Under the pieces are notes generated by a model. It was not told where the DNA came from, did no database searches, and worked only from the letters and a program-made list of their open reading frames with translations. A DNA stretch of 29,279 nt from JAZNQL01 sp045531205 (GTDB taxonomy: Bacteria > Bacillota > Clostridia > UMGS1883 > UMGS1540): contig JAZSDN010000058.1 of NCBI GenBank assembly GCA_045531205.1, forward strand, positions 1 through 29,279, read 5' to 3'. How positions within the stretch are numbered: position 1 is the stretch's first letter; each line of letters begins with the position of its first letter. The position numbers were made by a program, and so were the translations under genes. Positions 21,757 to 29,279 of the stretch are shown here, in pieces.

Positions 21757-23481
21757 TTAGTCTTCTATAGCCGCTTTTTTGGTTATTGCTGATTTCAGCT
21801 TTTCCATTGTCTCTTTGTCAAATTTAGGTGTTCTGTCATAATAATAAATACCATTTTGCTCTTGCTCAACATCGTAAAGTTGTGTATAGCAAAGCCCAAA
21901 AATGTTCGGGTTTGAAATTAAAACATCTGTAAGACCAATAAATCTTTCGCAAAACTCATCAACCGTTTTGGGTGCGTTTCCGTATCCCCAACCCAACTTT
22001 TTTTCAGGTGCCCATTTAATTCCACCGTATTCACTGACAAAAACAGGTTCTCCAAAATAGGGTTGCACATCGCCGTCACGTCTGTATATCTGGTCTTTTA
22101 CAACTCCTTTATCGATGTCTGAATAATATTCTGTAAACTTCTTTACGTCCTGCTCATAATCGTGTACGTCGTGGATTTCCTTTTTGTCAAGGTGATAATT
22201 ACCGCTTACTTCAATACAGGGGCGTGTTTTATCATAAAGCTTTGTTATTTTATAAACACTTTCCATAAGTCTGGAAGAAGTATTCTTTTCTATATATCCC
22301 CATGTTTCGTTAAAGGGACACCAGCCTATGAGAGCCGGACTGTTAAAATCCCGCTCAATTATTTCTGCCCATTCGCATATAAAGTTTTCTGCCGCGGTGG
22401 AATCATTGTAATCAATGCCCCAGTTTCCGTGCTCGCCCCAGATTATATATCCCTCTTTGTCACAGTGATATATAAAACGCTTTTCAAAAACCTTCTGGTG
22501 CAGTCTTGCTCCGTTAAAACCCGCTTCTTTTGAAAGAAGAATATCTCGCTTTAAGGTCTTGTCACTGTTGGCAGTATAAATTCCATCTGGGTAAAAGCCC
22601 TGGTCAAGAACTGTGCGTAAAAATACAGATTTTTTATTTAACATAAATTTAAGCCCGTCAAAATAAATCTCTCTCATACCAAAATAGCTTTTTACAGTAT
22701 CAGCACCGAATTTAATCTCAAGGTCATAAAGCCTTCCATAGCCTATCTCCCATAAATGAAGTTCTGAAAGAGATATCTGTGCAGAGAAAAAGCCGGTATT
22801 TACATTTATTTTTGTGTTTCCCATTGGTTTTCCGTTATAGGAAGCACAAAGCTCAAGAATTCCAGAGCCTACAGCTTCACCCGTAACTGTCAAAACAGAA
22901 TTTGTAATATCGGGATAATACTTGCAATTTTTAATATAAGTTTTTGGCACAAATTCAAGCCATACTGTTTGCCATATACCTGTAGTTCTGGTATAAAAGC
23001 AACCGTATGAAGAATATTTTTCACACTGCTTGCCGGATGGCTGTACTTTGCTTCTTACATCATCTTCGGCAATAACAAAAATTGTATTTTCGCCAACGTG
23101 TGCAAGTTTTGTTATGTCAATGCAAAATGAAGAGTAACCTCCTATATGCTCATCTGCAAAAATACCGTTTATATATATGTAGCTATGAAAATCTACAGCT
23201 CCAAAGTGCAAAAACACATTGCCTGCCATATCTTCTTGCGATAAAGTAATAACCTTTCTGTAGCATACCGAGTCAATAAAGTCAGTATATCCTATTCCCG
23301 AAAGAGTGCTTTCGGGGCAAAAAGGCACAGTTATTTTCTTTAAAAGTTTTCCTTTTTTGTAAAGTTCTTTTTCTCTGGCACTTTTGTTAAAATCAAAATC
23401 AAATTCCCACTCGCCGTTTAAATTTCTCCACGATTTTCTCTCCCATTGAGGATTAGGATGTTCAGGTCTTGGAATATTCAT
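21757..23481 (-). CDS. Glycoside hydrolase family 2 protein (beta-galactosidase/beta-glucuronidase-like)
   Basis: A 574-residue intracellular glycosidase. Domain order is the GH2 standard: sugar-binding jelly roll (W-R-N-L-N-G-E-W-E-F, about 18-27), immunoglobulin-like domain (about 180-275), then a TIM barrel. The acid/base is Glu392 in P-F-N-E-T-W-G and the nucleophile Glu484 in V-S-E-Y-G-G. G-A-R-L-H-Q-K (about 325-330) replaces the more common N-x-x-R-x-S-H-Y-P. It acts on terminal beta-linked sugars; the exact sugar cannot be read. AAGGAGGCG (minus strand, 23487-23495) fixes the start. No signal peptide is present. It is divergent from the AraC-family gene at 23602, a likely regulator. 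Confidence 0.9.
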   Translation of the reverse strand: MNIPRPEHPNPQWERKSWRNLNGEWEFDFDFNKSAREKELYKKGKLLKKITVPFCPESTLSGIGYTDFIDSVCYRKVITLSQEDMAGNVFLHFGAVDFHSYIYINGIFADEHIGGYSSFCIDITKLAHVGENTIFVIAEDDVRSKVQPSGKQCEKYSSYGCFYTRTTGIWQTVWLEFVPKTYIKNCKYYPDITNSVLTVTGEAVGSGILELCASYNGKPMGNTKINVNTGFFSAQISLSELHLWEIGYGRLYDLEIKFGADTVKSYFGMREIYFDGLKFMLNKKSVFLRTVLDQGFYPDGIYTANSDKTLKRDILLSKEAGFNGARLHQKVFEKRFIYHCDKEGYIIWGEHGNWGIDYNDSTAAENFICEWAEIIERDFNSPALIGWCPFNETWGYIEKNTSSRLMESVYKITKLYDKTRPCIEVSGNYHLDKKEIHDVHDYEQDVKKFTEYYSDIDKGVVKDQIYRRDGDVQPYFGEPVFVSEYGGIKWAPEKKLGWGYGNAPKTVDEFCERFIGLTDVLISNPNIFGLCYTQLYDVEQEQNGIYYYDRTPKFDKETMEKLKSAITKKAAIED

Positions 23482-23552
23482 ATTAACGCCTCCTTCTGTA
23501 ATTTATTTTATACATATACATAATATATTTCAATGATATTTTGACCTATTTA

Positions 23553-23581
23553 TTGACATTTTGTTTTATATTTGTTATATA
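23553..23581 (+). promoter_or_regulatory. sigma-A-type promoter of the second AraC regulator
   Basis: A perfect TTGACA (23553-23558), a 17-base spacer and TATATA (23576-23581) lie in the 120-base region shared with the divergent GH2 gene. The space between holds AT-rich sequence suited to an AraC operator; no clear direct repeat was identified by eye. Confidence 0.65.
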
Positions 23582-23601
23582 TTATATATAGAGGTGAAAA
23601 G

Positions 23602-24372
23602 ATGCTGTACTATAATGTAATTCGAACAAAATACAACGGTAAAGAAAACAAGAATTTTAAGCTTGCACGTCCGTGCGGAACAAATAATTATCTTTTTTTG
23701 CACTTTAAAACACCGGTAATATTCACTCTTTTTAATAAAACTCGCAGGGTTTCTCCGGGAGAGTGTATATTACTTTCACCTAAAACCGCACATTCTTTTT
23801 ATCCAGATTCTTGCGACCTTGTTCATGACTGGATGCACTTTGTCCCATCTGATGAGAATGAATTTTTAAATTTAAAAATTGACATAAATAGCTTTTTTAC
23901 ACCTTTGGAAACAGGCTTTATATCTTCCTCAATAAAAAAATGCGAGCATGAACTTATATATAAAGACGAATTCTATGAAGAGCTTGTATCTTCTGAGGTA
24001 ACTTCTATTTTTATAAAACTTAAAAGACAGCTTGGGCAAAAAACCTTTGGACATCATGCAGATGCACTCAGGGTATTAAGACTTGATATGTATCAGAATC
24101 CCAACTGCTACGAAAGCACACTTGATATGGCAAACAGCATAGATTTAAGCCGTTCACGCTTTACTGTTGTATATAAAGAACTTTTCGGTGTTTCTCCAAA
24201 AAACGACCTTATAAGTGCAAGAATATCAAAAGCTTCATATCTCTTATCACTCGGTACACTTTCTCTTGTTGAAATCTCAGAAGCATGTGGCTATCAGAGT
24301 ATTTATCATTTTATACGCCAGTTTCGTACCGTTGTTGGAACAACTCCTGGCGCATACAGAAAAAATTATTAA
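23602..24372 (+). CDS. AraC-family transcriptional regulator
   Basis: A 256-residue regulator. The N-terminal cupin-like sensor has the pattern G-E-C-I-L-L-S-P-K-T-A-H-S-F-Y-P, typical of AraC sugar sensors. The C-terminal AraC-type double HTH covers about the last 100 residues, with E-A-C-G-Y-Q-S-I-Y-H-F-I-R-Q-F and G-T-T-P-G-A-Y-R near the end. The start at ATG 23602 has GAGGTGAAAA upstream; the in-frame start at 23572 falls inside the promoter. It is divergent from the GH2 gene, with overlapping control regions, so activation of that gene by a glycan-derived sugar is the natural inference. Confidence 0.88.
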   Translation: MLYYNVIRTKYNGKENKNFKLARPCGTNNYLFLHFKTPVIFTLFNKTRRVSPGECILLSPKTAHSFYPDSCDLVHDWMHFVPSDENEFLNLKIDINSFFTPLETGFISSSIKKCEHELIYKDEFYEELVSSEVTSIFIKLKRQLGQKTFGHHADALRVLRLDMYQNPNCYESTLDMANSIDLSRSRFTVVYKELFGVSPKNDLISARISKASYLLSLGTLSLVEISEACGYQSIYHFIRQFRTVVGTTPGAYRKNY

Positions 24373-24377
24373 AAATC

Positions 24378-24407
24378 TTGACAACTATAATATAAAAATA
24401 TTATCAT
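24378..24407 (+). promoter_or_regulatory. Probable promoter of the GNAT gene
   Basis: TTGACA (24378-24383) is followed at 18 bases by TATCAT (24402-24407). A better -10 box, TATAAT at 24407-24412, has a 23-base spacing that is too long. The promoter starts six bases after the AraC stop. Confidence 0.55.
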
Positions 24408-24447
24408 ATAATAAATCATAAAAAAACATATTAAGGGGCATAAATAT

Positions 24448-24879
24448 ATGGAATTTAAGGCTAAATATTTTAATCAACTTACACCTGCAGAGTTGTATGA
24501 AATATTAAAATCAAGATGCGAAATTTTTATGCTTGAACAAAATATAATCTGTCAGGATATGGACAATGCAGACTATGAAAGCAGACATTATTTTTTTGAA
24601 GAAGACGGTAGAGTTATTGCATATCTTCGTGTTTTTAAAGAAAACGACGAGACTGTACATATGGGCAGAGTGCTGACTTTAAATCATAAAAAAGGTATGG
24701 GCAGGCTTTTGATGGAAAAAAGCATTGACGAAATAAAAAAGGATTTTGCTTGTAAAAAAATAACCCTGAATGCTCAAAAACAAGCCGAAGGCTTTTATAA
24801 AAAAATGGGTTTTAAAACCGTATCGGGCGACTTTTTGGAGGAAGGCGTTATACACGTTGCAATGGAATTTAATTGTTAG
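24448..24879 (+). CDS. GNAT-family N-acetyltransferase (ElaA-like)
   Basis: A 143-residue acetyltransferase. The N-terminal pattern L-Y-E-I-L-K-S-R-C-E-I-F-M-L-E-Q with later D-x-D-N-A-D and R-H-Y-F matches ElaA-type GNAT proteins. The acetyl-CoA loop is degenerate but placed: H-K-K-G-M-G-R-L-L-M after M-G-R-V-L-T-L. The C-terminal F-Y-K-K-M-G-F is the usual GNAT ending. It transfers an acetyl group from acetyl-CoA to an unknown amine. AAGGGG precedes the ATG. It is probably monocistronic and has no clear tie to the glycan genes. Confidence 0.9.
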   Translation: MEFKAKYFNQLTPAELYEILKSRCEIFMLEQNIICQDMDNADYESRHYFFEEDGRVIAYLRVFKENDETVHMGRVLTLNHKKGMGRLLMEKSIDEIKKDFACKKITLNAQKQAEGFYKKMGFKTVSGDFLEEGVIHVAMEFNC

Positions 24880-24920
24880 CCAATGCTAAAGATGGTTTTT
24901 AAGGCTAAGGGAGGACTACT

Positions 24921-25034
24921 GTGAAAAGGATAGAAGGACACGCACATATATACAGAAGAGAAGATATTGATTTTTAGATAAAAAGCTTTCGGGAAATGCT
25001 TGATTATTTTAATTTTGAAGCGATACAGGTATAG
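24921..25034 (+). pseudogene. Decayed 5' copy of the amidohydrolase gene at 27336
   Basis: Over 38 codons this stretch aligns without gaps to the first 38 codons of the gene at 27336: 98 of 114 bases are identical by hand count. It keeps a ribosome-site-like AAGGGAGG and a GTG start, and encodes E-G-H-A-H-I-Y-R-R, including the H-x-H metal motif. It then hits an in-frame TAG at codon 19, where the intact gene has TCG, and a second TAG at codon 38, after which similarity ends. The rest of the gene is missing, so it is a remnant of a duplicate. It lies directly upstream of the foreign-looking beta-helix gene. Confidence 0.85.
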
Positions 25035-25239
25035 ACGAAGGACTTGTGGACATCCATTCCAAAGCAGATGGGGTAAACGAGTTTAAGCATAAACACATCC
25101 CACTCAAAAAATATTTGAGAAAACAGACAGGGACTGAATGATCACTGAAAGTTTGAAGTAATGTCTATTCAAAGATAAGTTTACAGAGTTCATAGCCCTT
25201 TTGTGCCTTGTGGCGCAGCGGAAAGGAATGGTCATATTT
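25035..25239. other. Unassigned junction between the pseudogene and the GC-rich gene
   Basis: No gene was recognised here. One frame, from 25019 to the TGA at 25139, is open for 40 codons and includes D-T-G-I-D-E-G-L-V-D-I-H-S-K, but has no start codon or ribosome site, so it looks like a gene scrap. A short L-K-K-Y-L in it resembles C-K-K-Y-L in the intact amidohydrolase and may be residual or chance. Base composition shifts from AT-rich to GC-rich at about 25200. No terminal inverted repeats, transposase or integrase were seen. Confidence 0.5.
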
Positions 25240-27300
25240 ATGGATTTATATGTAGCAATCAACGGCTGCGATACCAACCCCGGCACCATGGATGCTCCGT
25301 TTGCCACGCTGACAGCGGCACGGGAAGCTGTCAGGGGATGGAAGCAGAACGGACTTTCCGAGCCTGTCACGATTCATGTCGGTGCGGGCGAATACCGCAT
25401 GCACGGCATCACTTTTGATGAGGGTGACAGTGGTACGGTGGACTGTCCTATTGTCTACCGTGCAGACGGGGAGGTTATTCTGCACGGCGGCGTTTCGGTT
25501 GGACGGGAGCTGTGGCAGATGCCGGACGATGCGATGGCATCACGCTTTTCGGATGATGCCCGTCCGCACATCCGCATGATTTCCCTCACTGCCCTCGGTC
25601 TGACACGCGAGGACTGGGGAGAGGAGATTGCCATCGGTTCATATGAAACATCGGCAAAATACGATGATGCGCCCAAGGGTTGCGGATGTGAGTTTTTCTG
25701 CGGCGGCAGACGCATGGTCAAGGCGCGGTATCCCAACAGCGGTTTTGCACAGTTGGAGGCGATTATGGATGTTGGCGATGTCCGAGAATTCCCACCGCAG
25801 AACTATCACCGGGACTGGTTTGACAGACGAAATCACCGTGGCGGTGCGTACATCATCGACCGAGCGACGGCAAAACGTGTGGAGGGCTGGCAGGAAGCAG
25901 ACAAGGCGTGGATGTTCGGCTACTTTTATTGGGACTGGGCAGATTCGTCGACACCGGTTACCTTCAAAATCGAAAACCGTGTCGTCTATCCAAAGTTTGT
26001 TTCGGGATTTGCCGCACGGGCAGGCGCAAATTATTATTTTTACAACGTCCCCGAGGAGCTTGACAGTACAGGAGAATGGTATCTTGACCGAGAAACGGGC
26101 AATCTCTACTTCTGGCCGTGGAATGGTGCGGAGACAGCCGATTTTTCCTGCTGTGGCGAGCCGCTGATTTCCTGCAAGGGAACTCATCACATGACCTTTT
26201 CCGGCTTTACCGTCATGGCAACCATGGGTGACGGCATTGTCGTCACAGGCAATGATATGACACTGACCGCACTGACGATAAAAAACATTGCCAAAACTGC
26301 TATCCGCGTAAACGGGTACCGCAATACCGTCTCGGACTGTGAGATCACGCGGACAGGCAAGGGCGGGGTCTATGTCACGGGCGGTGACCGCGCGTCGCTG
26401 ACACCCGGCGAAAATCGCGTGACGAACAACTACATTCACGATTTTTCTGAAATATTTCTGACGTATCAGGGTGGTATTGAACTGCATGGGGTCGGCAATA
26501 TGGCCGATCACAACGAGATCTGCACCTCACCGCATTTGGCGATCTTCTACAGCGGCAATGACCATCTGATTGAGTACAACGACATTCACGACGTGGTGCT
26601 GCTGTCCTCGGACGCAGGTGCAATTTATGCCGGCTTTGACTGGGCAGCGCACGGATGCGTTGTGCGGTATAACCGCCTCTGTGACATCGGGGCAAATGCC
26701 TTCACGCCCAACGGTATCTACTGGGACGATGGGCTTTCAGGTCAGACGGCGTATGGTAACATTTTGATCAATGTCAAAAAGTTCAGCTTCCTTGTCGGCG
26801 GTGGCAGAGAAAACAATGTCTGCGGTAATCTGATCGTGGACAGCGGTCGTGCGGCTTTGCAGTATGATGATCGTAACCGCGATGGTTTTGTTCACGGCGG
26901 CTGGGCACGCGAGGCAACCAACACGCCAGATGCGCCGCATTGGAAACATCTGGAGGCAGTTCCGTACCGAGAAGAGCCGTGGAGAAAGCACTATCCGCGT
27001 TTAAAGCGGATCAAGACCTCGTTTGAAACCGATCCCGATGATATTGATTTTCCAATCAATCCGGCGTATTCCTGTATGCGGGATAATGTTGTCATTGCAC
27101 CGCGCGGTGAAATGTATGAGATTGCAGAATCGGTATTCACCTATTCCGAGGTTGCGGACAATACACTTTACGAAACCTATGAGGAGGCAGGATGGGATGT
27201 GGATCGGGGCTGGTTTGTTTCCAACAGTCCGGTTTTGACCGCGCATCCTGCGGTTGCCGCGATTCCTGTTTCAGAAATCGGACGGAAGACGAAAACATGA
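25240..27300 (+). CDS. Right-handed parallel beta-helix protein, probably acquired by transfer
   Basis: A 686-residue protein. It starts with M-D-L-Y-V-A-I-N-G-C-D-T-N-P-G-T, the usual entry of DUF1565-type beta-helix proteins, then P-F-A-T-L. Short beta-helix repeats fill about residues 330-560, with strand/turn patterns such as N-x-I-H-D and Y-N-D-I-H-D-V. Such folds bind or cleave polysaccharides (pectate lyase-like or glycoside hydrolase), but no catalytic signature is certain here. No signal peptide is seen. The start at ATG 25240 best fits the family; ATG 25228 is an alternative, and GGAAAGGA upstream serves either. Composition differs sharply: three sampled 60-base rows inside have 36, 27 and 42 G+C, against 19 in a row of the next gene. 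Confidence 0.85.
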   Translation: MDLYVAINGCDTNPGTMDAPFATLTAAREAVRGWKQNGLSEPVTIHVGAGEYRMHGITFDEGDSGTVDCPIVYRADGEVILHGGVSVGRELWQMPDDAMASRFSDDARPHIRMISLTALGLTREDWGEEIAIGSYETSAKYDDAPKGCGCEFFCGGRRMVKARYPNSGFAQLEAIMDVGDVREFPPQNYHRDWFDRRNHRGGAYIIDRATAKRVEGWQEADKAWMFGYFYWDWADSSTPVTFKIENRVVYPKFVSGFAARAGANYYFYNVPEELDSTGEWYLDRETGNLYFWPWNGAETADFSCCGEPLISCKGTHHMTFSGFTVMATMGDGIVVTGNDMTLTALTIKNIAKTAIRVNGYRNTVSDCEITRTGKGGVYVTGGDRASLTPGENRVTNNYIHDFSEIFLTYQGGIELHGVGNMADHNEICTSPHLAIFYSGNDHLIEYNDIHDVVLLSSDAGAIYAGFDWAAHGCVVRYNRLCDIGANAFTPNGIYWDDGLSGQTAYGNILINVKKFSFLVGGGRENNVCGNLIVDSGRAALQYDDRNRDGFVHGGWAREATNTPDAPHWKHLEAVPYREEPWRKHYPRLKRIKTSFETDPDDIDFPINPAYSCMRDNVVIAPRGEMYEIAESVFTYSEVADNTLYETYEEAGWDVDRGWFVSNSPVLTAHPAVAAIPVSEIGRKTKT

Positions 27301-27335
27301 GATGAAATTTATAAAAACGAAAGATAGGAGTATCT

Positions 27336-28406
27336 ATGAAAATAATAGAAGGACATGCACATATATACAGAAGAGACGATATTGATTTTTCGGTAAAAAG
27401 CTTTCAGGGAATGCTTGATTATTTTAAATTTGAAGCAGTACATATATGCAGTTATATTCATGATACTGAGGAAGAAGATACAGATATAACTCGCAATGTA
27501 AAAGCTCTTTACTGCAAAAAATATTTGCCGGCATACGTTTCGGGGGCTTTTGTGCATCATTTTGGAAATGAAACTCCTGAATTTTTACTTGACCAGGCAA
27601 AAAGATATATGACAATGGGGTGTGACGGAATAAAAATGCTTGAAGGTAAGCCGGGACAACGGAAAAAGCTTGGTGTTCCTCTTGATTCAAAGCTTTTTGG
27701 GAAGTTTTATGAGTATGCCGAAAAAAATCAGATTCCTGTAGTGTTACATTCAGCAGATCCTCCTCATTACTGGGATTACTCAAAGCTTTCGGATTATGAA
27801 AGAGAAAAGGGTTGGTTTTGTGATTCTTCATACCCGTCAAAAGACGATTTCAGAAAAGAAGTATGGGGGATAATGGAAAAGTTCCCAAAGCTTCCGCTTG
27901 TTCTGGCACACATGGGCTTTTTGCACGATAACAAAGAATATATGACAGAATTTGTGCAAAGATGGGATAATACAATGATTGACTTAACGCCCAATAATTA
28001 CGAAATGCTTGATATGGGCGAAGATATCTTATGGTGGAAAGACTTTTTTGTGAAATGGCGTAAACGTATTATGTTTGGTACAGATGCCTATTCCTTTGAA
28101 CTTGAAGGAAAAACTTATGAAGAGTGTTTCCCAAGAACCGTACTTTTAAAAGATTTTCTTGAAACAGATAGCCGCGAACTTGAGATTTTACCCGGCAGAA
28201 AAATTGAGCGGGGACTTGGACTTTTTGAAGATGTTTTGAAAGATATTTATTATAATAACTTTATTGATGTGTACGGAAAGGCAAAACCTCTTTGCCCAGA
28301 GCTTATAGCACAAGAATGTAAAAATCTTTTAGAAAATCCACCTCATAAAATGTTATCCGAGGATGAAATGAATCTTAAGAAAATTTTAAAGGATTTTTCG
28401 AAATAA
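27336..28406 (+). CDS. Amidohydrolase family metal-dependent hydrolase (PF04909-like)
   Basis: A 356-residue TIM-barrel hydrolase. Metal and catalytic motifs: E-G-H-A-H (His7, His9), V-V-L-H-S-A-D (His138), L-A-H-M-G (His192), and M-F-G-T-D-A-Y (Asp250). The family includes decarboxylases, lactonases and amidases, such as those acting on sugar lactones and aromatic acids; the exact reaction is unknown. A ribosome site, ATAGGAG, sits before the ATG. A broken duplicate of its 5' end lies 2.4 kb upstream (24921), separated by the GC-rich gene. A perfect inverted-repeat terminator follows the stop. Confidence 0.88.
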   Translation: MKIIEGHAHIYRRDDIDFSVKSFQGMLDYFKFEAVHICSYIHDTEEEDTDITRNVKALYCKKYLPAYVSGAFVHHFGNETPEFLLDQAKRYMTMGCDGIKMLEGKPGQRKKLGVPLDSKLFGKFYEYAEKNQIPVVLHSADPPHYWDYSKLSDYEREKGWFCDSSYPSKDDFRKEVWGIMEKFPKLPLVLAHMGFLHDNKEYMTEFVQRWDNTMIDLTPNNYEMLDMGEDILWWKDFFVKWRKRIMFGTDAYSFELEGKTYEECFPRTVLLKDFLETDSRELEILPGRKIERGLGLFEDVLKDIYYNNFIDVYGKAKPLCPELIAQECKNLLENPPHKMLSEDEMNLKKILKDFSK

Positions 28407-28445
28407 AAAGTTATACCCACAGATTTTATCTGTGGGTATAACTTT
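28407..28445. terminator. Perfect 18-bp inverted-repeat bidirectional terminator
   Basis: AAAGTTATACCCACAGAT (28407-28424), a TTT loop, then ATCTGTGGGTATAACTTT (28428-28445). It starts at the base after the amidohydrolase stop and lies between convergent genes, so it can end transcription on both strands. Confidence 0.8.
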
Positions 28446-28471
28446 AATTTTGGAATACTTTTCATAAAAAT

Positions 28472-29279
28472 TTACATGTTAATAAGACGTTCAAGCAATG
28501 TTTTTGCAACAGGATTCTTTGCAATATAGGCTTGCAAATCCATCTGGCAAATACGTATTTTTCCTTTTCCGTAGCTTTGTTCGCCTACTGCAAGCGCCTT
28601 TTTCCAAAGTCCGTTAGGACCGGCAGCACGGCCTTTCTGTGCATAGTCTGCACTTGTAAGTATAGCATCAAATCCGTCAGTCTCAAATATTTCGGATAAC
28701 ATAGAAGTAATTATATCATCCTGTTCGTTGTACCAGTATCTTATGTCATGGGGCTCAAAGTCTGAAACCATGTAATGCTCTTTGTTTCTTGCAACAAAGT
28801 TAACAGGCTTTTCGGGGCATTCTTTTACAGTTATGTTATTTCCTGCAATTTGCATTGAACCCAGTGGCAAGCGGAAGAATATAATTTTTGCACCCTTTTC
28901 AACAATAGGCAAAATTTCTTCTTCAAGCTTTGAGTATTCATCCATACTGTATACTAGAATTGCAGTACTTTCGTCAATTTTATTCTTGGTTACATAAGAA
29001 ACATTATATTCTTTTTCCAACATAGCCTCAAAACCTTCGGGAGCACCAACAGTATATACTTTCCCTAATGATTTTTCTTCATTTGGGAATATATTAAATT
29101 TCATTTCATAACTGTCAAGAACTTCGCCGTTTTTGCCCATAAGAGCTATCTGTACACTCATAACATCTCTTTTGCTGATTTCGGGAATCTGTACAGGAAT
29201 GTACCCCTGGAACTTAACATCAAACGCAGGAACAGTCACATCTTTTTTGCCCGCCATAAATACCTTATTGTTTAACAAT
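28472..29279 (-). CDS. Unrecognised protein, C-terminal part (cut at window edge)
   Basis: At least 268 codons on the minus strand, open to the right edge, so the N-terminus is missing and the apparent TTG at 29278 is probably internal. The first visible 70 residues look like a beta-sandwich (V-T-V-P-A-F-D-V, then D-V-M-S-V-Q-I-A-L-M). A mixed alpha/beta domain follows, with strands such as A-I-L-V-Y-S-M and K-I-I-F-F-R-L-P and a late Asp-rich loop, resembling a class I glutamine amidotransferase-like or trimerisation-type domain at the end of a glycosidase. That would fit the glycan genes nearby, but no catalytic motif is visible and the family cannot be assigned from this part. Confidence 0.6.
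   Translation of the reverse strand, partial: LLNNKVFMAGKKDVTVPAFDVKFQGYIPVQIPEISKRDVMSVQIALMGKNGEVLDSYEMKFNIFPNEEKSLGKVYTVGAPEGFEAMLEKEYNVSYVTKNKIDESTAILVYSMDEYSKLEEEILPIVEKGAKIIFFRLPLGSMQIAGNNITVKECPEKPVNFVARNKEHYMVSDFEPHDIRYWYNEQDDIITSMLSEIFETDGFDAILTSADYAQKGRAAGPNGLWKKALAVGEQSYGKGKIRICQMDLQAYIAKNPVAKTLLERLINM

Noticed and set aside
24407..24412. TATAAT as the -10 box of the GNAT promoter
   Set aside because: The spacing to the only good -35 box is 23 bases, outside the usual 16-19 range.
24880..25240. Insertion sequence or target-site duplication around the beta-helix gene
   Set aside because: No transposase, no terminal inverted repeats and no short exact flanking duplication were found; the flanking similarity is a 114-base degenerate gene copy instead.
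25639..26511. Minus-strand open frame of 290 codons inside the GC-rich gene
   Set aside because: It lies antisense to the beta-helix gene, whose high G+C content lengthens random frames; no recognisable motif or ribosome site.

Overview
The window looks like a chromosomal segment from a low-GC, monoderm, Clostridia-type Firmicute. The base is AT-rich, most genes have strong AAGGAG-type ribosome binding sites, start codons include GTG and TTG, and intrinsic terminators are plentiful. The one clearly secreted enzyme is an alkaline phosphatase carrying S-layer homology (SLH) domains, which fits a Gram-positive surface. No rRNA, tRNA, CRISPR array or intact mobile element was seen. Species cannot be fixed from the sequence.

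Layout, left part (1-3225): the tail of a sigma-70-family factor overlaps a membrane-anchored putative anti-sigma protein. Next is an sdpR-sdpI pair whose promoter is bracketed by two near-identical 20-bp palindromes, and then an FAD oxidoreductase with a C-terminal Rieske cluster.

Middle part (3375-15960): two long sugar-metabolism transcription units, each with a good sigma-A-type promoter (3375-3403 and 12379-12407). The first runs nagB-like, Gfo/Idh, short Gfo/Idh, AraC regulator, Gfo/Idh, aldose epimerase, SLH alkaline phosphatase, histidine phosphatase and dtd, ending at a strong terminator (12246-12285). The second is a compact three-gene operon: a neutral-ceramidase-like amidase, a NagA-like deacetylase and a very divergent NagB-like protein. 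It ends at a perfect 40-bp palindromic terminator and is the best candidate here for an uncharacterised pathway, plausibly for an N-acylated amino sugar.

Right part (16132-29279): a DMT transporter; a TRIC/UPF0126 membrane protein translationally coupled to a small diguanylate cyclase; an SDR oxidoreductase; a DUF4832-type TIM-barrel protein with a CE15-like esterase; and a convergent GH2 glycosidase whose upstream region is shared with a divergent AraC regulator. A GNAT acetyltransferase follows. The glycan-active enzymes (GH2, DUF4832, CE15-like, beta-helix) have no signal peptide, which suggests intracellular breakdown of imported oligosaccharides; no importer lies in the window.

At 24921-27335 there is a striking junction. 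A decayed copy of the first 38 codons of the downstream amidohydrolase gene is followed by a GC-rich right-handed beta-helix gene of foreign base composition, and then by the intact amidohydrolase gene. The window closes with the C-terminal part of an unrecognised minus-strand protein. Functions are assigned from motifs read by eye; pathway roles are inference.
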